Assembly: GCF_001306115.1 (NCBI RefSeq)
Contig: NZ_LGCL01000039.1
Location: 1 to 64,000, forward strand
Length of the DNA: 64,000 nucleotides
Reading direction: 5' to 3'
Source of the DNA: Ornatilinea apprima
Lineage (GTDB): Bacteria; Chloroflexota; Anaerolineae; Anaerolineales; Anaerolineaceae
Below the pieces are notes generated by a model, which worked only from the letters and a program-made list of their open reading frames with translations, searched no databases and was not told where the DNA came from. The translations under genes and the position numbers were made by a program. Of the stretch, positions 51,460 through 60,115 are shown piece by piece. Position 1 is the stretch's first letter. Each line of letters opens with the position of its first letter.

Positions 51460-52021
51460 TCACTTTGGCCTGCTGGCCCCATTTTATAATCGGATATTTC
51501 AACGTTCGCAGCCTCCCGAATGCCTGCGTTTTTTGCGGCTTGAACCAGGGACAAAATTACTGGACGCGGGTGGCGGCTCCGGGCGGGTCACTACATGGCT
51601 GCAGGGGAAGGGTCTTTTCATTGTCGTTGGGGATGCTTCTTTGGCGATGCTGCGCCAGGCAAGAAAGGTCTCTGAATTAAATACAGCCTGCATGGACACG
51701 GAAACGTTGGGGTTCACTGAAGATACCTTTGATGCCATATTGATGGTGGATGCACTTCATCATGTGAAGGAGCAGTCGCAGACTTTGCGGGAATTGTGGC
51801 GGGTGGTTAAGCCCGGAGGGCGGATCGTTATTGAAGAGCCCAATATTCACCGGCCGGGCATCAAGCTTCTGGCTTTGATGGAGAAAGTATTACTGATGCG
51901 AAGTCATTTTTGGACGCCAGAGAGGATTGCTGAAGTTTTCATGCAATTGGGCGCGCGGGTTGAAATTCATTACGATGCCAAACAAACTACCGCGTTTATC
52001 GTGGCAAACAAAAACTGGTGA
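51446..52021 (+). CDS. Class I SAM-dependent methyltransferase (UbiE-like)
   Basis: 191 aa. Motif I LLDAGGGSGRVTTWL near residue 38, EDTFDAILMVDALHHV, and LRELWRVVKPGGRIVIEEP. The family acts on small molecules, quinones or lipids. It is translationally coupled to the HAD-like gene upstream (14-base overlap), and both follow the SPT-like gene, so it could be in a lipid pathway; this is inference. The stop codon lies in the 5' arm of the following terminator. Confidence 0.85.
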   Translation: MGMIDHFGLLAPFYNRIFQRSQPPECLRFLRLEPGTKLLDAGGGSGRVTTWLQGKGLFIVVGDASLAMLRQARKVSELNTACMDTETLGFTEDTFDAILMVDALHHVKEQSQTLRELWRVVKPGGRIVIEEPNIHRPGIKLLALMEKVLLMRSHFWTPERIAEVFMQLGARVEIHYDAKQTTAFIVANKNW

Positions 52022-52045
52022 GGGAAATTCTTCACCAGTTTTTTA
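52012..52045 (+). terminator. Terminator overlapping the methyltransferase stop codon
   Basis: AAACTGGTGA / TCACCAGTTT stem (10 bp) followed by TTTT; the TGA stop is within the 5' arm. Confidence 0.8.
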
Positions 52046-52067
52046 ATCGTTTTTGTTGGCTGTCTTG

Positions 52068-52418
52068 CTACCACATGCCCCATTCCGGCTCAGAGCCTTC
52101 TTCCATCATGTCGTAGTCCCACATCTCGTCTCCCAATTCGATGGTGGTAGGAAGGTTGACTACCTCTTCGGTTTTGGCGCGAACGTTTTCAATCAAGGAA
52201 GGTCCGTAGGGACAAAAAGGAGTGGTCAAGATCATGACGACGTGTGCCTTCTTTTCACCAATCATTAAATTGCGCACAAGGCCAAGCTGGATCATATCCA
52301 TGCCAATTTCTGGATCTACCACTTCACGCAGCTTATCCTGAATTTTGCTGGCTAATTGCGGGTGTGTCTGTTCGCAGTCCCAGGCGGGGCGGTTGCGGGG
52401 AGCCTGTTCATCAGTCAT
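52068..52418 (-). CDS. MIP18/DUF59 family iron-sulfur assembly factor
   Basis: 116 aa. Core of the family: KIQDKLREVVDPEIGMDMIQLGLVRNL, VVMILTTPFCPYGPSLIENVR with the conserved Cys, and an acidic C-terminal tail (about 90-116). Related proteins (SufT, PaaD, MIP18) help place iron-sulfur clusters. Its start is within the last codons of sufR, so the pair is one transcript, divergent from the suf operon. Confidence 0.88.
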   Translation of the reverse strand: MTDEQAPRNRPAWDCEQTHPQLASKIQDKLREVVDPEIGMDMIQLGLVRNLMIGEKKAHVVMILTTPFCPYGPSLIENVRAKTEEVVNLPTTIELGDEMWDYDMMEEGSEPEWGMW

Positions 52419-53052
52419 GTTTGCTATCCTCTTTTACAGATTGGTGGTTATCAATTAGATATGAGCAAGTCTTATCACCTTTCAGCACACAGCGGATTTT
52501 TGCGATGGGAACCTGTAACACTGAGGAAATCAGGGTCCTGTCAATGGCGCAAACCTCGGGGTGGCTCTGGCTGACGTGATAATACGGGCAGGTGATTTCT
52601 GTCAGCTCGTACTGATCATCTCTTTTTTTCCAATCCACCGAAAAGCCTTCTTGCTGCAGTATCTCTTTAACAAGATCTAAACGCCCTTCCAGGGGCAGGT
52701 TAGCGGCTTTTTGGGCGTACGGCTCTGCGATGTCTTTCGCCATTTCATGCAGAATTTTCGTCACAGTTTTCTCAGGCAGCGACTCTTTCATCTGCTCCAG
52801 CAGTCGATTGGAGAAACGAAAATAGCTGCTGGGAAACAGTTCCATACCTTTTTCGGTTAAAAAGTAAACCAGCCTGGGCCGGCCAACACCATGCCGTTCT
52901 TCTTCATACGTAACCAGGCCTTCTGCTTGCAGACTGGATAGATGGTGGCGCACCGATATGGAATTGATTCCAACAACCTCAGCCAGCTCATTAATGCTGG
53001 CACGTGGCGTTTTGAGTAATTTTTGCAGAATGCGTTCGCGCGTGCTTTTCAT
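52411..53052 (-). CDS. sufR: SufR-like iron-sulfur-responsive repressor
   Basis: 213 aa. N-terminal winged helix of DeoR/ArsR-like SufR type: TRERILQKLLKTPRASINELAEVVGINSISVRHHLSSLQAEGLV, VGRPRLVYFLTEKG. C-terminal half contains four cysteines: C155, C168, C188, C196, in a spacing fitting a [4Fe-4S] cluster. With cluster it represses suf; without it, suf is induced. It is divergent to sufC with 340 bases between. A strong promoter lies upstream. Confidence 0.87.
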   Translation of the reverse strand: MKSTRERILQKLLKTPRASINELAEVVGINSISVRHHLSSLQAEGLVTYEEERHGVGRPRLVYFLTEKGMELFPSSYFRFSNRLLEQMKESLPEKTVTKILHEMAKDIAEPYAQKAANLPLEGRLDLVKEILQQEGFSVDWKKRDDQYELTEITCPYYHVSQSHPEVCAIDRTLISSVLQVPIAKIRCVLKGDKTCSYLIDNHQSVKEDSKHD

Positions 53053-53095
53053 GGTAAGAACCTGATTATTCTTTGACTGAATGTTGGCTTTTGGT

Positions 53096-53125
53096 AGTAT
53101 AGCATGGAAAAAATAAATTTGTCAA
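53096..53125 (-). promoter_or_regulatory. Promoter for sufR
   Basis: Minus-strand TTGACA (53120-53125), 18-base spacer, TATACT (53096-53101) preceded by TGC, giving an extended -10. Strong consensus match. About 44 bases from -10 to the sufR ATG. Confidence 0.82.
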
Positions 53126-53298
53126 TATATTATATTTATATCCTAAATATTAATGAGCGAAAACATAAGACACCTCTAGGTTGGATATAGCGGAAAAAAT
53201 CCCGTGAAAACTACTTAAAATAGCCAAAAAAAGTTCAGAAAAGAGGAAAACATCCGAAAAAACTATTCTAAGAATTTATTAGATAATTATAAATATTA
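53126..53298. other. AT-rich spacer between the sufR and suf promoters
   Basis: No gene is seen. It is very AT-rich and contains a small ATTCT-A-AGAAT inverted repeat (53265-53275) and many A-tracts. It may bind regulators or bend DNA, but nothing stronger can be said. Confidence 0.4.
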
Positions 53299-53327
53299 TT
53301 GACCCGACTATTTGAGTATGCTATAAT
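53299..53327 (+). promoter_or_regulatory. Promoter for the suf operon
   Basis: TTGACC (53299-53304), 17-base spacer, TATAAT (53322-53327) preceded by TGC (extended -10). Near-perfect; the transcript should begin about 53334. Confidence 0.88.
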
Positions 53328-53349
53328 CCAACCGATAATCCGATATAAA

Positions 53350-53363
53350 CGGTAATATTACCG
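53350..53363. promoter_or_regulatory. Palindrome downstream of the suf promoter, likely repressor site
   Basis: CGGTAATATTACCG is a perfect 14-base palindrome about 16 bases after the predicted start of transcription, where a bound repressor would block elongation. CCGAT repeats lie on both sides. Binding by SufR is inference from position and neighbouring gene. Confidence 0.5.
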
Positions 53364-53392
53364 ATCATTGATGTAAAGGAGTAGATAAACTC

Positions 53393-54157
53393 ATGGCTGA
53401 CCTGGAAATCCGCAATTTGCATGTGCGTATTGACGAGACCGAAATTTTGAAGGGATTGAATCTTAAAATCAATAAGGGCGAAGTTCATGCCATTATGGGG
53501 CCAAATGGAACCGGTAAGTCAACCCTGGCGTATACACTGATGGGACACCCTGGGTATGAGGTAACTGACGGCGAAATTCTGTTCAAAGGGCAAGATTTGC
53601 TTGAGCTGGAACCCAATGAGCGCTCAGTGTTAGGGATGTTCCTCGCCTTTCAATACCCGGTGGCGATCCCAGGCGTTACGCTGGCGAATTTTCTACGGTC
53701 GGCACTCAACGCGCGCCGCAAGGCGGTTAATCCTGAAGATAAAGGCATCCCGGTGCCGGAGTTTCGAAAATTCTTGAAAGCGAAAATGGATCTGTTGAAA
53801 ATGGATCACAGCTTCGCGGGACGATATTTGAATGACGGCTTCTCTGGCGGCGAGAAAAAACGAGCTGAAATTTTACAAATGGCAACCCTGCAGCCGGAGA
53901 TCGCCATTCTGGACGAGACTGATTCGGGTCTGGATATTGACGCTTTGCGAATTGTTTCAGAAGGGGTGAATACACTGCGCGGGCCGGAGATGGGGGTGCT
54001 GGTGATCACCCACTACCAGCGCATTTTGAATTACATCAAGCCGGATTACGTTCACATTATGCTGGCCGGGCAGATTGTTGAATCGGGTGGAGCCGATCTG
54101 GCTTTGCATCTCGAAGAACATGGCTACGATTTACTACGAGAGAAATATACCGCCTAG
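53393..54157 (+). CDS. sufC: Suf complex ATPase SufC
   Basis: 254 aa, ABC-type ATPase of the SufBCD scaffold. Walker [17 protein letters not shown], signature [14 protein letters not shown], Walker [17 protein letters not shown]. Not a transporter: the Suf-type tail [13 protein letters not shown] ends it. Ahead of sufB by about 36 bases. First gene of the operon. Confidence 0.97.
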   Translation: MADLEIRNLHVRIDETEILKGLNLKINKGEVHAIMGPNGTGKSTLAYTLMGHPGYEVTDGEILFKGQDLLELEPNERSVLGMFLAFQYPVAIPGVTLANFLRSALNARRKAVNPEDKGIPVPEFRKFLKAKMDLLKMDHSFAGRYLNDGFSGGEKKRAEILQMATLQPEIAILDETDSGLDIDALRIVSEGVNTLRGPEMGVLVITHYQRILNYIKPDYVHIMLAGQIVESGGADLALHLEEHGYDLLREKYTA

Positions 54158-54193
54158 CCTTCTGGCTTGAATGGCCTGAAAGGACATTGCATT

Positions 54194-55606
54194 ATGAGTT
54201 CAAAACCACCAGTTGATTTTTTAAGCGATCTTGAGCAGTACCAATATGGTTTCCGCGACCCTGAAACGTATGTGTTTAAGTCGCGCAAAGGCCTGGATCG
54301 TGAAGTTGTTGAGCAAATTTCCGCGCACAAAGGTGAGCCGCAGTGGATGCTGGACTTTCGCCTGAAGGCGCTGGAGCATTTCAGGACTCGTCCCATGCCC
54401 AATTGGGGACCGGATATTTCGGGATTGAACCTGGACGATATCTTTTATTATGTTCGGCCAGCTGAAATGGAAAGCAAGTCGTGGGACGATGTGCCGGACA
54501 CGATTAAAAAGACCTTCGACCGTCTGGGAATCCCGGAAGCTGAACAGCGCTTTTTGGCAGGCGTGGGCGCCCAATACGAGTCGGAGATGGTTTATCACAA
54601 TGTCCAGGAAAAACTAAAGCAGCAGGGCGTGATTTTTGTCAGCATTGAAGATGGTTTGCGCCACCATGAAGAGCTGTTCAGGGAATATTTTGGAAAGATC
54701 ATTCCGATTGAAGATAACAAATTTGCCGCGCTTAACAGTGCGGTCTGGTCGGGCGGCTCTTTTGTGTATATTCCCAAAGGCTTAAAAGTGGAAATGCCGC
54801 TGCAGGCTTATTTCCGTTTGAATGTGGCGAACATTGGACAGTTTGAGCGCACGCTGATCATCGCGGATGAAGGCGCGCAGGTCCACTATGTGGAAGGCTG
54901 TACCGCGCCGCAATATACCACCGATTCCTTCCACAGCGGTGTGATTGAAATTGTGGTTAAGAAGAACGCTCGCGTGCGCTACTCGACGATCCAAAACTGG
55001 TCGAATAACGTTTACAACCTGGTAACGCAGCGCGCCATGGTTGATGAGGGCGGGACGATGGAATGGGTGGACGCGAACATTGGCTCAAAAGTTACCATGA
55101 AATATCCGTCCTGCTATCTGATGGGTGAAGGGGCGCATGGAGAGATCCTCTCGATGGCGTTTGCCGGCCCCGGACAAATTCAGGATGCTGGTGGGAAGAT
55201 GCTGCATTTCGCGCCCAACACCAGCAGCAAGATTACTTCAAAATCAATCAGCAAAGGCGGCGGACGAGCCTCTTACCGCGGTCTGCTCAAAGTGCATCCC
55301 AACGCCGGGAACGTCAAATCGAATGTGGTTTGTGACGCTCTGATTATGGATCCGGACTCTCAGACGGATACGTATCCCTATATTGAGATTGAAGAAGAAA
55401 ATGTTACCATCGGTCACGAGGCATCGGTCTCGAAAGTGGGCGAGGAGCAGTTGTTTTATTTGATGAGCCGCGGACTTTCGGAGGAAGAGGCGCAGACCAT
55501 GGTGGTGAGCGGATTTATTGAGCCGCTAGTGAAAGAGCTGCCCATGGAGTATGCCGTGGAAATGAACCGGCTGATCCAGCTGCAAATGGAAGGTTCGGTT
55601 GGTTAA
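54194..55606 (+). CDS. sufB: Fe-S assembly scaffold SufB
   Basis: 470 aa. The core SufB domain includes [26 protein letters not shown] stretch, [31 protein letters not shown], and the C-terminal part [27 protein letters not shown] with the conserved Cys and [26 protein letters not shown], where Glu and His receive the cluster. ATG 54194 is chosen over an upstream in-frame start (54167) because AAAGGA is suitably placed. Next to sufC and sufD. Confidence 0.96.
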   Translation: MSSKPPVDFLSDLEQYQYGFRDPETYVFKSRKGLDREVVEQISAHKGEPQWMLDFRLKALEHFRTRPMPNWGPDISGLNLDDIFYYVRPAEMESKSWDDVPDTIKKTFDRLGIPEAEQRFLAGVGAQYESEMVYHNVQEKLKQQGVIFVSIEDGLRHHEELFREYFGKIIPIEDNKFAALNSAVWSGGSFVYIPKGLKVEMPLQAYFRLNVANIGQFERTLIIADEGAQVHYVEGCTAPQYTTDSFHSGVIEIVVKKNARVRYSTIQNWSNNVYNLVTQRAMVDEGGTMEWVDANIGSKVTMKYPSCYLMGEGAHGEILSMAFAGPGQIQDAGGKMLHFAPNTSSKITSKSISKGGGRASYRGLLKVHPNAGNVKSNVVCDALIMDPDSQTDTYPYIEIEEENVTIGHEASVSKVGEEQLFYLMSRGLSEEEAQTMVVSGFIEPLVKELPMEYAVEMNRLIQLQMEGSVG

Positions 55607-55643
55607 CCGGCATCGTAACAGCATAGAAGAAAAGCAGGGAACT

Positions 55644-56996
55644 ATGAGTGAACAAATAAAAGTCGTCTCGCGCTCACGCAGCCGGGGAGAACAAAAACAA
55701 GAATGGTCATTCCGGAAAGAAGATGTAAGAGATTCCGGCAGCGCCTTGATTGACGCTTACCGGAACGAAGCCTGGAAAATCTTTAATAACCTCGAAATGC
55801 CGGATCGAACCAATGAGGCCTGGAGGCGCACTGATATTCGCGGATTGGCCGTGAACCGGTTTTCTTTGCCAGCCCAGGGGGCTTTCACCCATCTGGAGCA
55901 GCCACCGCAGCGGCTTTTAGAATCGGTAACGGGCGAGTCGCATGGCGGGCAGGTATTGTTGTACGCTGGCGGCGCTGAGACGCGGCTGGATGAGACCGTG
56001 AAGGCGCAGGGAGTTATCTTTTGCGATCTGCTGACCGCTGAAAGGGAATACCCGGATCTGCTTGGAAAAGCAATGGGAAAAGTGATTGGGGCCGGTGAGG
56101 GCAAGTTTGCCGCTTTGTCCGGTTCGCTGGCGCAAATGGGCGTTTTCTTATATGTGCCGAAAAATGTGGTGGTTGAGAATCCGCTGCACAGCTTGTTGTG
56201 GGGGCCTGGCATCGATCTGGCGTATGTTTCCCATATTGTGGTGTACCTGGAAGAAGGCGCCTCGGTAACGTATGTGCATGAAGCTGCTTCTCCGACCTAC
56301 GAGACAGGCCAAACGCTTCACAGCGGTCTTTTTGAAGTGCATGTTGGCCGAGGCGCGAATTTGCGGCTGGTTGAGCTGCAATCGTGGGGCGAACATGTGT
56401 GGAACTTCAGCCATGAACGGGTTGAGGTGGAAGCCGATGCCAATCTGGATTGGATATTCGGCGCAGTGGGCAGCCGCCTGACGAAAAATTTTTCTGACTT
56501 GAATTTGATTGGCCGGGGCGCGACGGGAAAAATGTCGGGTTTCTTCTTTACCGATCATGAGCAGCACCTGGACCACGATACCCAGCAGAATCACATGGCT
56601 CCCCACACCACCAGCGATCTGCTCTTCAAGGGCGCGTTGTTAGGTCACAGCCGCTCGGTGTGGCAGGGGATGATCTATGTTTCTCCCGACGCGACCAAAA
56701 CGGATGGCTATCAGGCTAACCGCAATCTGGTGTTGAGCCCGAACGCCCGCGCCGATTCCATTCCGGGGCTGGAAATCAAGACCGATGATGTGCGCTGCAC
56801 GCACGGCGCAACAGTTGGGCAGATTGACCCAGAGCCGGTGTTCTACCTGATGAGCCGTGGAATCTCCAAACGAGACGCGGAGCGCCTGATTGTGGAAGGC
56901 TTTTTTGACCCGATTATGCAGCGCATTCCATTTGAAGGCGTGCGGCAGCGGTTTCAAACCGCCATTCAGGATAAAATGCAGTCGTATGGCATTTAG
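55644..56996 (+). CDS. sufD: Fe-S assembly protein SufD
   Basis: 450 aa, paralogue of SufB that completes the SufBC2D scaffold. Contains VLLYAGG, FAALSGSLAQMGVFLYVPKNVVVENPLHSLL, and near the C-terminus DHDTQQNHMAPHTTSDLLFKGAL with the His that assists cluster assembly, plus GATVGQIDPEPVFYLMSRGISKRDAERLIVEGFFDPI. Start at ATG 55644 because AGGGA precedes it; an upstream in-frame start (55599) is inside the sufB end. Confidence 0.95.
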   Translation: MSEQIKVVSRSRSRGEQKQEWSFRKEDVRDSGSALIDAYRNEAWKIFNNLEMPDRTNEAWRRTDIRGLAVNRFSLPAQGAFTHLEQPPQRLLESVTGESHGGQVLLYAGGAETRLDETVKAQGVIFCDLLTAEREYPDLLGKAMGKVIGAGEGKFAALSGSLAQMGVFLYVPKNVVVENPLHSLLWGPGIDLAYVSHIVVYLEEGASVTYVHEAASPTYETGQTLHSGLFEVHVGRGANLRLVELQSWGEHVWNFSHERVEVEADANLDWIFGAVGSRLTKNFSDLNLIGRGATGKMSGFFFTDHEQHLDHDTQQNHMAPHTTSDLLFKGALLGHSRSVWQGMIYVSPDATKTDGYQANRNLVLSPNARADSIPGLEIKTDDVRCTHGATVGQIDPEPVFYLMSRGISKRDAERLIVEGFFDPIMQRIPFEGVRQRFQTAIQDKMQSYGI

Positions 56997-57065
56997 ATTT
57001 CTTTTCACAGACAGGTTATGATAAAATTTTATGATGCACAATTTTGCTGATGAAAAGAGGATCGT

Positions 57066-57359
57066 ATGCCTTCTGTGCCTTTTATGACTCCACCCGAACC
57101 GGAGTTTTCGTTTCAGGTCGGGGATGATGTGGAAGTTTTTTGCGACCATGACAAAGAGTATGATCGCATTCGCGGCTGGCTCAAAGGGATAGTGGTGCAG
57201 GTTGACGCAAAAATGGTTGCCGTTCAGTTTCAGGAGAATGTGTACCTGACGGACGGATGGATGGTGCCGGACCATATCTTGTGGTTCCCGGCCAATTCTC
57301 CGCATATCCGCGAACCTTTGAAAAACCCGCCAAAACCCAGAGCGTTGAAGTTGGATTAA
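57066..57359 (+). CDS. Unknown 97-residue protein in the suf operon
   Basis: 97 aa, beta-rich. FQVGDDVEVFCDHD, RGWLKGIVVQVDAKMVAVQFQENVY and DGWMVPDHILWFP resemble a small SH3/Tudor-like barrel (KOW-like turn). I do not recognise a named family. It has GAGG upstream and lies between sufD and sufS, both same strand, so it is probably co-expressed with Fe-S assembly. A possible weak internal promoter (TATGAT, 57017-57022) precedes it. Role, such as a scaffold or delivery factor, is unknown. Confidence 0.75.
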   Translation: MPSVPFMTPPEPEFSFQVGDDVEVFCDHDKEYDRIRGWLKGIVVQVDAKMVAVQFQENVYLTDGWMVPDHILWFPANSPHIREPLKNPPKPRALKLD

Positions 57360-57372
57360 AAAAGGATACAAA

Positions 57373-58620
57373 TTGAGCATGAGTTCGAATCGCTCGCGCT
57401 TGGACCCGGAACAAATTCGCGAGGATTTTCCGATCTTTCGCCGGATATTGCCAAACGGGAAACCGTTGACCTACCTGGATTCTGCCGCAACTTCACAAAA
57501 ACCAAATGCGGTGATTGACGCTATGGATACGTATTACCGCGGTTTGAATGCCAATATCCACCGCGGTGTTCACACGCTGGCCGAGGAAGCGACTGAGGCA
57601 TATGAAGGCGCGCGAGCGCGTATTGGCCGCTTTATCGGCGCAAAAAAAGCGCGTGAGATCATTTTCACCCGCAACACAACCGAATCGATCAATCTGGTTG
57701 CCCAATCGTGGGGACGGAGGAATCTCTCCGCAGGAGATGTGGTCATTCTGACCGAAATGGAGCATCATTCCAATTTAGTCCCCTGGCAAATACTGGCGGC
57801 GGAGAAAGAATTGCGGTTGGAATTTGTTCCGATCACCGAAGATGGCCGGTTCAACATGGAACAGTACCAGGCCTTGCTGGGACTGAACCCCAAGCTGGTT
57901 GGTTTTTCTCACATGTCGAATGTTTTAGGGAGCATCCAGCCGGCGCGCGAAATCATCGCGTTGGCGCATCAGGCTGGGGCGATTGTGCTGGTGGATGGTG
58001 CGCAATCTGTGCCGCATTTACCGGTGGATGTAGCAGAACTTGACACTGATTTTTTGGCGTTTTCCGGGCACAAGATGTGCGGGCCGACTGGCATTGGTGT
58101 TTTATACGGAAAAGAAGCGCTGCTTGAAAGCATGCCACCGTTCCTGGGGGGCGGGGACATGATCAAGAAAGTAACCTTGCAGGGATTTACTGCCAACAGC
58201 CTTCCCCATAAATTTGAAGCGGGAACTCCTGCAATCGCTGAGGTCATCGGTTTGGGCGCGGCGGTGGATTATCTCTCTGGGCTGGGCATGGAAGCAGTGG
58301 CCGCCTATGAGCAAGAATTGGCACGATATGGGATTGAGCAGCTCGAAAAAGTGGATGGCCTGCGTTTGTTGGGCCCGAACGCCGATCACAAAGGCTCGGT
58401 GTTTGCCTTCACGCTGGGGGATATTCATCCGCACGACGTGGCTCAGTTGCTGGACCAATCGGGCATCGCTGTCCGGGCGGGGCATCACTGCGCCATGCCG
58501 CTGCACCAAAAATTGAATATTCCGGCTTCAACCCGCGCCAGTCTCTATATTTATAATTCGAAGAATGAAATTGATCGGTTGGTGGAAAGCCTGCAATCCG
58601 TTAAGAAAGTTTTTGGGTGA
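57373..58620 (+). CDS. sufS: Cysteine desulfurase SufS
   Basis: 415 aa, PLP enzyme that takes sulfur from cysteine. K in FSGHKMCGPTGIGVLYG binds PLP; the catalytic Cys is in VRAGHHCAMPLH (type II desulfurase, SufS-like). Begins DFPIFRRILPNGKPLTYLDSAATSQKP. Start is TTG 57373, six bases after AAAGGA; ATG 57379 is also possible. Followed by sufU. Confidence 0.95.
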   Translation: MSMSSNRSRLDPEQIREDFPIFRRILPNGKPLTYLDSAATSQKPNAVIDAMDTYYRGLNANIHRGVHTLAEEATEAYEGARARIGRFIGAKKAREIIFTRNTTESINLVAQSWGRRNLSAGDVVILTEMEHHSNLVPWQILAAEKELRLEFVPITEDGRFNMEQYQALLGLNPKLVGFSHMSNVLGSIQPAREIIALAHQAGAIVLVDGAQSVPHLPVDVAELDTDFLAFSGHKMCGPTGIGVLYGKEALLESMPPFLGGGDMIKKVTLQGFTANSLPHKFEAGTPAIAEVIGLGAAVDYLSGLGMEAVAAYEQELARYGIEQLEKVDGLRLLGPNADHKGSVFAFTLGDIHPHDVAQLLDQSGIAVRAGHHCAMPLHQKLNIPASTRASLYIYNSKNEIDRLVESLQSVKKVFG

Positions 58621-58626
58621 GAAAAA

Positions 58627-59031
58627 ATGGACGATTTATATCGGCAGGTCATCATTGAACGGAATAAGAACCCACTTTACCGGGGTGAATTAGAACCTTG
58701 TGATATCCGCTTTGAGGATGAAAACCCGCTCTGTGGAGATCAAATTCGCATCGATTTGCGTGTAGACAAAAACGATGTCGTCACCGAGGCGGCATTTAGC
58801 GGGCACGGCTGCGCGATTTCCACTGCGTCTGCCGATCTGCTGCTGGAATCAATCATTGGCAAACCCTTGGATGAGATCAGGGCTTTGGGCAAAGAGGATA
58901 TTCTGGATTTACTGGGTATCGACCTGGGGCCGGTGCGGCTGAAATGCGCGCTACTTTCATTGAAGGTTCTCAAAGCGGGGGTGTATGGTTTAAGTGAAGC
59001 CAGCGATTCCCTGGTTGAGGATGAGGGGTGA
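58627..59031 (+). CDS. sufU: SufU-type sulfur acceptor/scaffold
   Basis: 134 aa. Zinc-binding relay protein that accepts sulfur from SufS. Conserved Cys ligands: ENPLCGD, SGHGCAIS and VRLKCALL, with Asp in the first motif. The SGHGCAISTASADLL region is diagnostic. It is 6 bases after sufS and overlaps the Rieske gene (stop TGA/ATG). Confidence 0.94.
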   Translation: MDDLYRQVIIERNKNPLYRGELEPCDIRFEDENPLCGDQIRIDLRVDKNDVVTEAAFSGHGCAISTASADLLLESIIGKPLDEIRALGKEDILDLLGIDLGPVRLKCALLSLKVLKAGVYGLSEASDSLVEDEG

Positions 59032-59381
59032 TGGGGATGGAATCCACAGAATTTGATGCCAGCCAATACGAGTTTTTCCCATTTGGAGACGCCGCGGACT
59101 TACCACCGGGTGAACGCTGGTTTATTGATGTGGAAGACCGGCCGGTGATGGTGGCAAACCTGGGTGGAAAATATTATGCCATTGCCGATGTCTGCACACA
59201 TGACGATGGTCCGTTAGGTGATGGCGACATTGACGGTTGTGAGATTATCTGCCCACGGCACGGTGCCCGTTTTGACCTGAAGACCGGAGAAGCGCTTACG
59301 CTACCGGCAGTAACGAGAACGATGGTCTACCCGGTGCGCGAGCGGGATGGAAAACTGGAAATTGGAATTTTGAAAAAGTAA
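59031..59381 (+). CDS. Rieske-type ferredoxin
   Basis: 116 aa. [2Fe-2S] Rieske site: CTHDDGPLGDGD and CPRHGARFDLKTGEA (C-x-H ... C-x2-H). No membrane segment. Such ferredoxins supply electrons to oxygenases or to Fe-S assembly. Start ATG 59031 is coupled with the sufU stop; ATG 59037 is also possible. Presence as the last gene of suf suggests an electron donor for the assembly step, though this is inference. Confidence 0.92.
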   Translation: MGMESTEFDASQYEFFPFGDAADLPPGERWFIDVEDRPVMVANLGGKYYAIADVCTHDDGPLGDGDIDGCEIICPRHGARFDLKTGEALTLPAVTRTMVYPVRERDGKLEIGILKK

Positions 59382-59403
59382 ATCTTGATCCTTTTAGGGA
59401 AAC

Positions 59404-59439
59404 AAAAAGAGCACGCCAGCGCTTTGGCATGCTCTTTTT
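59404..59439. terminator. Bidirectional terminator after the suf operon
   Basis: AAAAAGAGCA-C-GCC / GGC-A-TGCTCTTTTT stem with an 8-base loop and a T-run. It lies between the convergent Rieske and PIG-L genes. Confidence 0.85.
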
Positions 59440-59453
59440 TGCTGTGTTGATCG

Positions 59454-60110
59454 TTATGCGTGAAGTGAATTGAGGAAGCTGCCCACAATGCGCAGCGCTT
59501 CAAAGCCTTCGGCGTAATGCCGCTCGGCTAGGGCGCCATTGCGAATCAATGTGGACCGGGTGATTTCAGGGGAGAAATAGTATTTGTCTTTGTACGTAGA
59601 ATACTGCGAGAGCGCTTCGATTTTCTTTTCCACGTCTTGCTCAGTTACTTCAACCAGGAAATTGGGGAAGAAACCGTAGCTGCTACGGAGGACATCAAAG
59701 CCCAATACCGTGGTGCCCCGGAAGGCGCGCAGAGCTTCTTCGGTAATCGTTCCGTGATCTTGGTGCAGGTCGGCTTTGGTATGCACAAACACAATTTCAG
59801 GCCGGAAGTCACGGTTTATTTTGAGGAAGTATTCCAGAATCTCCTGGCGTGCGTCGGGGAAGCGGCGCGTTTCAAATGGACCCAAAATTCGGCCTTCTTT
59901 GGGCACACCCAACACATCCATGCTGCGGTGATACTCTTCTACCAGATGGCTCAGGGCTGGATTTTTCTGATTGTCTGAGAGCGTTACGCAGAGAATTTCA
60001 GTTTGACCGGCAACATGAGCAATGAGTGCGCCTGCGCCCAGCTCAATGTCATCGGGGTGTGCGCCGATAAAGAGCAGCCGGCGGCCGTAAAAATTCATAT
60101 CTTGTCCCAT
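59454..60110 (-). CDS. PIG-L/LmbE-family deacetylase
   Basis: 218 aa, zinc-dependent N-deacetylase family. LLFIGAHPDDIELGAGAL contains the AHPDD zinc motif; VHTKADLHQDHGTITEEALRAF has the second His site. It may act on N-acetylglucosamine-type compounds. Start ATG 60110 or ATG 60098 (GGGA upstream of the latter). Cotranscribed with the preceding methyltransferase (5-base gap). Confidence 0.88.
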   Translation of the reverse strand: MGQDMNFYGRRLLFIGAHPDDIELGAGALIAHVAGQTEILCVTLSDNQKNPALSHLVEEYHRSMDVLGVPKEGRILGPFETRRFPDARQEILEYFLKINRDFRPEIVFVHTKADLHQDHGTITEEALRAFRGTTVLGFDVLRSSYGFFPNFLVEVTEQDVEKKIEALSQYSTYKDKYYFSPEITRSTLIRNGALAERHYAEGFEALRIVGSFLNSLHA

Positions 60111-60115
60111 GGTTG

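Noticed and set aside
56640..57380. 246-residue open frame on the minus strand
   Set aside because: It is antisense to the end of sufD, the 97-aa gene and the start of sufS; no RBS or family motif and the plus-strand frames are clearly coding.
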